A stretch of DNA of 64,000 bases, from positions 113,590,545 through 113,654,544 of the forward strand of contig OX104111.1 in assembly GCA_944474755.1 (NCBI GenBank). Reading direction: 5' to 3'. How positions within the stretch are numbered: position 1 is the first letter of the stretch; each line of letters begins with the position of its first letter. Below, piece after piece: positions 55,623-64,000 of the stretch. A program made the translations under genes and the position numbers. This DNA is from Limnoperna fortunei (lineage: Eukaryota; Mollusca; Bivalvia; Mytilida; Modiolidae). The notes beneath the pieces are model-generated. The model was not told the DNA's origin, ran no database searches, and saw only the letters and a list, made by a program, of their open reading frames with translations.

Positions 55623-55787
55623 AATATAATATAATATAATATAATATAATATAATATAATATAATATAATATAATATAATATAACATAATAAAATATAAA
55701 AAAATGTAATATAATATAATATAATATAATATAATATAATATAATATAATATAATATAATATAATATAATATAATATTATATTATAT
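55623..55787 (+). repeat. (TATAA)n array, right of Ngaro
   Basis: Pentamer array that continues the one broken at 48,032, with a brief irregular part near 55,682-55,705. Its reverse-strand translation is a run of Y and I residues, which produces a false 109-codon frame at 55,574-55,903. Confidence 0.95.
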
Positions 55788-55925
55788 AATAGGGTTATTG
55801 CATGAATATTCGGAAATATTGACCCATGCAAGATGTTATGTCGCACCTGCTTGCAAAGCTTGCTAGTGCAATATAGCATCTTGCGAGGGACAATATTTCC
55901 CAATATTCATGCAATAACCCTTTTA
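55788..55925. repeat. Palindromic hairpin at Z/W boundary, copy 2
   Basis: GGGTTATTGCATGAATATTC pairs with GAATATTCATGC.. on the right (AATATTCATGCAATAACCC). Inner arms GACCCATGCAAGATGTTAT and ATAGCATCTTGCGAGGGAC. Same element as 8,269-8,396; here it also sits right after the pentamer array. Confidence 0.85.
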
Positions 55926-58740
55926 TTATATAGTAATAATTTTTGGAGTGCTTTTAAATGATTATTCGTTAACTTTGCTATTTTGTAATATTTTACTGGG
56001 TAAAATATTATCATATTTTCACTTGGTCAATATTTTGTGTACAGTCGATTTCGTCTTTTGTTGGTCCATGAATTCTTTAACTTTACTTTCTTCGACAATC
56101 GAATTCACTTTCATTTGTTGAGCGGTTGTGCTAATTCTTCCGTCGATAGCAGATCATGTTTTGTCTGATATATCTAGTTTATACTATTGTGCAATAGAAT
56201 GCATGAGAACATAAGTAGACAATTTAGAAAAGAGATTATTTCGATGTAGATCAATACTACTAGGTCTACTAAAAACACTTATCTCAGGCCATTTACTGAA
56301 ATATTGTGTAGAACTGAACAATATGCTTGTCAATGTACAAATGAAATCAATCAATGCGTGATGGTTTTTAAATAAAATAGAAAGTAGAAGAATACAATAA
56401 TATGAAGAAAAGGGAAACAAAACAAGATTTATTTATAAGAACTTTCGAAATACAGTATCATTAACACCATTACATGTACAGTCAAACTTTGTTGTCGCGA
56501 ACTCAGTTGACTCAATACTTTGGTTATATCGATACAATGTTTCAGTACTGGCATTGTTTCCATCTCTACAAAGGAATTCTTCTTCTGATGTGTTGACAAG
56601 TTATAACATAAAACTATTGGATGCACATTTTACTAAGGAAATTTGTTTTGATCAATTTTACGACATGGGATAAAATATTATTTGCACTTGCGCTTTGGTA
56701 ATTTCAAACTCTACGTGAACGTCTTTAAGTAAACTGGTTTCCGGTTTCAGTTTATTTTATTTTAAATATAGTCCACTAATGCGTTTATTTTTGACACTCT
56801 TCCTTACATGTTTTTCTCCTTCCATTGTTTTTTACGTGAAAGATTACACTTAACCCGTCCTTGTCTTGAAAGTATTACATTTTACAAAGCCGCAAAATGT
56901 AATCTTTAGATGTAAAACACTGTTTTAAGGTTACTAAGAATGAGTTCTTTGAATAATTGTGACAATGTACACAGCATGTAAGAACTTCTTACAGTACTCT
57001 ATACTCCATAGCTGGATAAATGTATTGACTTAATAGAATATTGATTTATATACATAGTTTTCTTCTGAGTGTTGCATTAAGCTGCAGAAGTCATGGTATC
57101 TATGTAATGATACTTTAACAGGAGGCAAGTAGTTTTTCTACGAATATCTTGCATTGTGAAAATTTCAATTGTATTTGAATGCTTTTATTTGCATACAGTA
57201 ACATTCAATATGAAACCAATGTTCCTATATTACTGACTAAACACTTATCATCCTTTACAATCAGCAGACAAACCGTACTATGTTACAAGGACCATTTACA
57301 GTAGGTATGTGATGAAATAATTGACATAGAAACACATGGCACGAGCATTGCAATTCTTAGAAAAATTGTTGTACTAGGAAATATAGCATATTTATTTGTT
57401 TGATGTCGGTAATTTATTTAGCAAAATTTGTTCCGGTTTTACCAATTCAGGATTTGCTTACAATATGTCATGATTAATACTATTATCAGTGTACTTGTAA
57501 TATTGATCTTTATAATTGATGAATTGCTTTCGTAAATATAAAGGTGAAAAAATGAATGAGACTAGCATATTAATTTGTCAACAAAAGATGCCAATGATTT
57601 TCCCACGATGTATGTTAAAGTAATGCACTGTTAAGATAATTGGTACGATTTTGCGTGCAGCGTTAGAAATGAGTACATTTAAATGTAGTAGCAATCTATC
57701 ACAGCCACAATTAATAGAGGTGTTTGCAATTTAATAAACAGTAAAATGTATAGTGTTTGTTATTGAAACAAGATTCAAAGTGTTCAATACTAGTTTATAA
57801 ATTCTAATATTTCATAATAAACACACATAAAGTATCTACAATGAAGATAAGTAAAAAACGTCAAGGTCAAGACCACGAGACATATATGCTAGACCTCAAC
57901 TAAATATGCACAATCGGTTAACAATTGGGTTATTAATTGTCTTTGTTCGACAATGAGGTTTTGTTATTCAAGTCAATTTGTCTTTAGTTTCAGTCTAATT
58001 TATCATCTTTCATTTGTTTGACCAGAGTGAGTTTGCGCTACTGATGATTACAACTGATTGTACTACTGTTGTCCAATCGTACCAATTAGAGTTTGTCCTT
58101 GCTATTTTCATCTTGTTTAGTTTACTAGCAAATTTTACAAGATAGTGTATTAAATATAGTTAACATCGATGAAATCAATCTGCATAGTTGTATTTGAAAC
58201 ATAAAAGTTAAATGTACGACGTCCTGTAACAAAATGTAATTCCACGATAAGTCACAGAGGGAGAATAATGTTATATAATCATCAACCAGAATCTTTAGCT
58301 GCATTTACTACTCTAATATTCGTTTCAAAAAGTAATAGCATCCCGAGGAAGCCCCACAATGCAGAAGGAAACCCAGCAATCCTTATTAAATTAATGTTGA
58401 ATCAAGCACTCTTTGCCGAAAGATAGGCCCGAACTGAGAACACTAGTGTTGACAACAATAGTTTTATTTATCTAGGTTGATGTAAAAAGGATTCCTTGCC
58501 TCTTAGTTTTCTAGTACGATAAAACACATTCTGAATTGTTTTTGATTGGTTACCATTTTGCTGTTTATTATGAACAATTTTTGGTTTCCGATTGAATGAC
58601 GTTTAACGCCACCTTAATCATTTTTTTCAGCTATATCATGGCGCCAAGCTTTTATTGAAGGGTACCCGGAGAAAACTTCGTCATTAATAATACTTAAATT
58701 ATATCATATGAGTTACTAATAAAGTAGTTCATGAAATGCT
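55926..58740 (+). repeat. Module W, copy 2
   Basis: Copy of 8,397-10,615 with about 500 extra bases at 57,560-58,030 and some other indels. Landmarks: TAATAATTTTTGGAGTGCTT, TTCTTTAACTTTACTTTC, GTAGATCAATACTACTAGG, ATAATCATCAACCAGAATCTT. The same two SINE scraps close the module (58,340-58,430 and 58,630-58,680), here 200 bp apart instead of adjacent. No gene. Confidence 0.78.
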
Positions 58741-60180
58741 TGCTTTTTTTAGGTCAAAGCAGTAAGGAGAAAACAATAATTTCAAAATAGTTATTTATCA
58801 GGACAACCTTATGAATACTGTGGATAGTTTCGATAGAACCAACTAGCGACTGTATACAGATAATAAGGATTGTATTGTTCTTAAGTGAAGTTTTTGTAGC
58901 TTTGATTTGTATATATATTCTAGGCGGAAAAAATTTGTGGAGAGGATTAAATGAATTTCTATACTCAAATAGAATGAGATTCTCATGATAGTTGTAGAAG
59001 GTATGTATGTTTATAAGTTGTATTTGCATGAATTGTTTTTGAAATCTAATTATTAAAGCAAAATCTGAAAAAGCTACATTGATGGAAATGTTTATCATGT
59101 CTTCACGTCATGTCTTCGGGTCATGTCAACACGTCATTTCTGTCATGTGATTACGACTGGCTGACACAATTTTAGCAATTTCTGTCAATAAAATTCATGT
59201 TATATCAATGCTGGAAGGCGCATGTCATATTACCGTTCATCTGCGATGTTGGCTAGATTTAAACTGATTATATAGACTTGAATAAAAAACGCTCCTAAAT
59301 AAGAAACATAGCAAAATAATCGACCGAACAACAATAATCGATAGTCAATGTACAATTTCAAATTCGGATATATTAAATAAACTGTTGAGTAACTACTAAA
59401 TTAAAAACAAACTGAATGTTAAATGCGCGAACACATTATTTCTATGACGAATCAGCTTAAAAGTTATAAGTCGAGAAGCGATAAAATATAAGAAATGAGG
59501 AATACCAGTAAAAGTTGTATAGACAAACTTGTTTTATAAGGTTTGTAGGTTTAGCAAATAATCAATTACTAAATCAAACGATATATGAATAAATACTGAA
59601 CGAAACCTTTTGTAAACCATAGCTTATAATTTTACAAATTTCGTCGTATAAACTAATCCTAAAGAAAAAAAATACCTTGAACCTGCATTTGTCGCAGCAA
59701 TAAATGTTCGCTGAAGTCGAATAAGGGCCAACAAGGCTTTCGGCATGAACGTTTAAGCGGGAAAAATTGAGAAATATGACAATGTGTACACCAATGATAA
59801 ATAATGAACGATATTCTACACCAACGCATAGCGACACATCATTTAATACTTCTCAATAGTATTGATAAATATATATTTGCCTGTTGTTATTAATTGACCT
59901 AGTTTGTTTTGGGCAAATGTATCGTGAAAAAGAAAAAATGCATTATTACAAGTTTATAAAAAATAGTCGGGAAGTAGAAATATACATATTTTACTTTTAT
60001 ACTTAACATTGTTATTATAGAGGTGGGATTCTGGGGTAAAATCCTGACCGTAGATAGGTACCATCTCTCTTTTTCACACGAAATGATTCGAGTTATTTTG
60101 GCCTGTCAGTTAAATGTGTGACCCATGAAAGTTTACATGACTACTTTATTTTTGTTATACTTTAATCCGATGACTTGAAC
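58741..60180. other. Spacer between W2 and M11
   Basis: AT-rich, no recognised gene or element. A short iteration CATGTCTTC/CGTCATGTC at 59,095-59,150. The last 70 bases (AAAGTTTACATGACTACTTT) match the end of module X copy 2 at 15,130, so this is the edge of a duplicated segment. Confidence 0.5.
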
Positions 60181-61370
60181 CGCTTTGAATCTTGATACTT
60201 TCTTTATTTGTATGTGTACACAGCAATATATTATTCGTGTATACCCGCTTTGTACCGTTATTTTATATCCGATTTGTATCATCGTGTTATGCTCGTTTCT
60301 TTCGTGTCTAAATGTCTTATATCACACGTGTATATCCGATTTCACTCAGATTGATATCGATTCCGTAGACAGGCTTTATATCCTTGTATACTTTCTTTAT
60401 ATTGTTCGTGTTTGCCCTCTTTATATCTTCTGGTTCTACACTTTTTATATCGTTCGTGTATATTTATTCGATATTGTACCTGTATACCCACTTTTTATCA
60501 TATGTTACAATCCACTAAAATAGTTCTTCTTTACACACTTTGTATCGTTCGTATATATATGCTGATATCGATCTTGTATACCTACTTGATATCATTCACG
60601 TATTCCACATTGTATATTGTTACTGTATACCCGCGTTATATCGATCTTGTATACCAACTTTATATATCTGACACATAACTGCATTATATCGTTTGTGTTT
60701 TCCCGATTTATATCGTTTTCTTATACCGGACTAATATCGTTCGGATATACATGATCTTTATCGTTCTTGTTTAACTGCTGTATTTAATTTTTGCATGACC
60801 GCTTGATATCGTTCATATATTCCGTCGTTATATATTTCTAAAACACCCGCTTTATGTAGTTTTTGTATACCCACTTGATAAAGGTTTTTTGTGTGCCCGC
60901 TTTTTAGCGTTCGTGTAGACCACAGTGATATCTTTCTTATATGCCCGCTCTCTTACTTATTGTTCCTTTATAGCAGCTTTATACTGTTTCAGTTTAAAGC
61001 GGGTATAGGCTACTTGTATACCCCTTTGACATTATTCTTTTATATCCGCTTTATATTTTTCGTCTGTGTCCAATTTATGTTGCTTTTTGTGTATTAGCTT
61101 TATATTGTGCGTGTCTATACGTTTTACACCGTTTGTATCTACATTTTTTATTTCGTTCGTTTGAAATCGTAAGTTTATACCCATTTTATCTTTCTTCTAA
61201 TCCCGCTGTATATTTTTCGTGTATACCAGTTTGACATCGTTCGTTACAAAACGCTTCAACATTTTTGAATACCCACGTTAAATAGTTCGCGTCTCCAGAC
61301 TTTATCTCGCTTGTGTACCTGCTCGAATATTTCTGCTGTATACCGATTTGTATACCCGCTTCATATCGTG
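60180..61370 (+). repeat. 24-bp minisatellite block M11
   Basis: Degenerate 24-bp units in an order parallel to M6 and part of M4, including the inverted CAGTTTAAAGCGGGTATA unit near 60,990. Pseudo-ORFs such as 60,185-60,523 are the minisatellite read as IVRVYPL-like units. Confidence 0.82.
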
Positions 61371-61615
61371 GTCAAGGTAGTTCGTTTACTATTGATCACG
61401 TGGTCTGTCAACACTGAGATTGCGGGTTCGATTCTCACTGCAGGCAGGGTGTTCTCGACTCCAATCTTAATTGACAAGGATTGCCATTTTTCCTACCGCA
61501 GGTCGGGGGTTCTCTCCGGGTACTCCGGCTTCCTCCCCCAATAAAAACTGGACACCATGAAATAGCTGAAAAATTGCTGAAAGTGGCGTTAAAACACCAT
61601 TCAAACAAAAAACAA
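61370..61615 (+). mobile_element. tRNA-derived SINE, best copy
   Basis: Head with GTGGTCAAGGTAGTT and a box B GGTTCGATTC (61,425-61,434), typical of a Pol III promoter. The body has GGGTGTTCTCGACTCCAATC, CCGCAGGTCGGGGG and TCCGGGTACTCCGGCTTCC. The tail has CCAATAAAAACTGGACACCA, TGAAATAGCTGAAAAATTGC, TGAAAGTGGCGTTAAAACAC and an AAACAAACAAA end. It lies inside minisatellite, with M units on both sides. Confidence 0.88.
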
Positions 61616-62880
61616 ACAAATATACCCGCTTGATTTCTTTTTGCATACCAGCTTTAGTCGTTCTTGTATACCCGCTTTATATAAATCGGGTATACTCGCT
61701 TTAAATCGCTTGTGTATACCCACATATCGTTGTAACAATTCTCTAAAATAGTTTGTGTACATCCACTTTAAAAATTCATTGTCCTCGCGCTTTGTATCGT
61801 TTGTGTGAATAGTATTTATATCGTTTTTTAACCGTTTTATTGATGTGTTCCCTCTTTATATCGGTCTCATATAAATGATGTATATCGATTTTGTATACAT
61901 TATTGATATCGTTCACGTATACTCGATGTATATCGTTCGTGTATACCCTCTTTATATCGTTTCTGTATACCCGCTTATATGGACCTTGTAAACCTTCTTT
62001 ACATTGTTTAAGTATACCCGCTTTATATCGTTCGTGTTTTTCCGATTTATATCGTTCATACATAGCATCGTTATATCATTCGATCAGACCCGCATAACAT
62101 CGTTCTTGTATACTTGGTTAATATCATTCTATGACCGCTTTATTTTCGTTTAAACCCGTTTTCCTACGTTCGTGTTTACAAGCGTTATTTAGTAAGTGCA
62201 TCGCCGCTTTATATACTTCTGTATACCCGATTGATATAGTTTCCTTATACCCGCTTCACTTTGTTTAGTATAAAGTTTTATTTCCTTTATATTTTTCTTG
62301 TATTACGAATTTAGATTGCTCTTGTGTTCCTCTTTATATTGTATTTCAATGCTGGATTTATTTTGTGCTTGAATGTCAGCATCATTTTGCTCGTGTCTAC
62401 AAGTTTTTTATAGTTCGTGTCTACACTCGTTATATCGCTGGAGTACATCTACTTTATATGATTTATTCCAACACGCTTGATATCGTTGTTGTGTACCCGC
62501 GTTTTTTTTTGCTCATATACATCTGATTTATATCGAGTTTGTATACCAGTTCTGCATTGTTCACGTATACCCAGTCTATGTCGTTTTTGCATACCCGCTT
62601 GATAACGTTATTATATACCCGCTTTATACCGATCTTGTATAACCGCTTGATATAGTTCGTGTATTCCTGGTTGATATCGTTAGCGTCTGCACGCTTTTCT
62701 CGTTGTTGTCTACACGCTTGCTATCGTTTTTTATCCGCTTTATGTTGTAATGGTATACCCGCTTCATATTTTTCGTGTATATCCAGTTATATAAATCTTC
62801 TTTTTCCGCCTTGTATCTTTCACTCAACAAGCTTTATATCGTTCGCGTATACCCCCTTTTATCGTTCCTGTGTAACTTCT
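61616..62880 (+). repeat. 24-bp minisatellite block M12
   Basis: Same unit order as the second half of M5 (12,600-14,060), including the site equivalent to the CACTA target at 62,125-62,135 (ATATCATTCTATGACCGC). It ends in module X, as M5 does. Confidence 0.85.
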
Positions 62881-64000
62881 TGAAAAGCTCATTGTGCAAC
62901 AATTATTCTATGATAAATATACCGACAGTTCGTAAACGTCTTTGCACCATTTTAATAAACAATTTGGGTCAAAATTGGGTAGTCAAGACTTATAGACTAA
63001 CTCCACAGTGCCTTGTTTCCGGAAACTCTTGAAGAATATGTGTTCAGTTATTATAACGATGACAATGGAACGTAAGCATCTTGAGAAAAATGCCATAGTT
63101 TTCATATATCGATTCAGTTTCGTATTTTTTTCATGCAAGTTGAAAAGTAATATGTCAACAGTTATTAATTAAAACATGTTTGTTTAAATGAAGATTTGCA
63201 ATCGTGACTTGACTTTTGCCTATGGTTGTTTGATCGGTTTCCATTCTTTAATTCATCATCTTTATTCCATATGTGAAATTGAACAAGGTGTCAAAACCTT
63301 ATCATTTTAAATACGTGTAGGGGTCTTTTTGGCCCCGCGGTAAAGTATGTTAATCATCGTCTACTGAGGACTTGGTTTGTTAACAGTGAGGTTGTGTTGG
63401 AGTCCTGGTACTCCTACGTCCCTCCTCCCCAATACAAACTGGACGCCATGATATAGCTGAAAAGCTGCTCAACATGTCTCTTAAAGCACCCTTCAAATAA
63501 ATAAGAAATAAATATAGTCTTTCATTATGAATAACGTTCTAGGTCTACAAAGAAAACATGGATATTTCAGAAGTTCAACAAAATGTATTTGTGCAAACCT
63601 TTTTTTAGCACTAAATATATTATTACTAGATCACATCTTACAAAATGCATATAGTTGTATAATCATTCATCAAAAAAAGTATTCGATGTAGGCAAAAATC
63701 TTGAAAAAGTATTTTGGCAACTTAAAATGCACAAAAACATAGATAAATATATATTTATTTTTTACAGTCAAAACTTCATTTGTATACTGTCAGAATCCAA
63801 CATTAGGTAGAGGTTTTTTTTTTATCTTAGACTAGTCATAATTTTTTTCACTGAACATGAATACTAGTCTTTACGCTGCTCTCGAAGTACGTGATCCAAA
63901 TGATAAAATTGAACTAAATGAACTTTTTGACACACAAAAATATCCTTATATTAAAAATATAACTAAAGCGACAGATTCAAGTCTATCTGACCTTTATACA
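62880..64000 (+). repeat. Module X, copy 3 (to window end)
   Basis: AACAATTATTCTATGATA at the start, GGTAGTCAAGACTT, a SINE, and the ACACACAAAAATAT end, as in 430-1475 and 14,060-15,190. No gene. It continues past the window. Confidence 0.75.
63318..63510 (+). mobile_element. SINE in module X copy 3
   Basis: Head GGCCCCGCGGTAAAG, middle TTAACAGTGAGGTTGTGTTG, tail CCAATACAAACTGGACGCCA and TGATATAGCTGAAAAGCTGC, then AAATAAATAAGAAATAAATA. Orthologous in position to those at 788 and 14,517. Confidence 0.8.

Noticed and set aside
55574..55903. 109-codon minus-strand ORF rich in Y, I and L
   Set aside because: It is the reverse translation of the (TATAA)n array and the hairpin beside it.
1..64000. 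rRNA, snRNA or histone tandem arrays behind the repeated modules X, Y, Z and W
   Set aside because: I saw no conserved rRNA or snRNA segment or histone-like frame in any module; the modules have no conserved ORF.

Overview
The window is AT-rich nuclear DNA of a metazoan, most likely a bivalve mollusc. The clues are tRNA-derived SINEs with the tail ACTGGACGCCATGATATAGC, an element starting AGCTCACCTGACCC and ending near CAGGTGAGCGATACAG, and (ATCA)n tails, all of which I recall from bivalve genomes (memory, not a search). There is no clear host single-copy gene, no rRNA or tRNA gene and no CRISPR array. Nearly everything is repeat or mobile element.

Background (1-19,017 and 39,930-64,000): a mosaic of repeated modules. 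The commonest is a degenerate 24-bp minisatellite (core TCGTTCGTGTATACCCGC, named M here) that fills at least twelve separate blocks and well over 10 kb. Between the M blocks lie single-copy-looking modules that recur: X (430-1475, 14,060-15,190, 62,880-64,000), Y (4,435-5,345, 43,260-43,755, 44,895-45,880), Z (6,160-7,320, 46,860-47,900) and W (8,397-10,615, 55,926-58,740). The order M-Y-M-Z-(TATAA)n-hairpin-W-M-X occurs in both halves, so the locus looks like a diverged duplication of a unit of more than 10 kb.

Insertion 1 (19,018-39,929, 20.9 kb): a CACTA/EnSpm-type DNA transposon. It has 11-bp terminal inverted repeats CACTGCATGAA, a TTC target duplication, subterminal arrays of AGTAAATTT motifs in both orientations, a decayed tnp2/DUF4218-like transposase on the minus strand (24,559-27,439), and a divergent seven-exon gene on the plus strand (30,021-36,547) that may be a companion protein. 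The uninterrupted M sequence can be read at about 13,108-13,130, so the insertion can be placed to the base. Smaller elements are nested within it.

Insertion 2 (48,033-55,622, 7.6 kb): a near-intact Ngaro-type tyrosine-recombinase retrotransposon sitting inside a (TATAA)n array. It has the diagnostic split direct repeats A1...B1-A2-B2, plus ORFs for an SGNH hydrolase, a Gag with CCCH and CCHC zinc fingers, an RT-RNase H, and a tyrosine recombinase with its R-H-R-Y residues. Between the hydrolase and Gag lies an array of about two dozen 32-bp units, each centred on the small palindrome GCAATAATTCTATTGC. A1 and A2 look identical and B1/B2 differ at only two positions that I saw, so the insertion is recent.

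Other elements: a bivalve-type non-autonomous element with an expanded ~166-bp internal satellite (17,069-18,875), an element with 12-bp TIRs TGGCCGGATTTC (19,689-20,077), several SINE pieces, and at least nine long inverted repeats of the foldback/MITE kind. All repeat boundaries were read by eye and are approximate unless described as exact.
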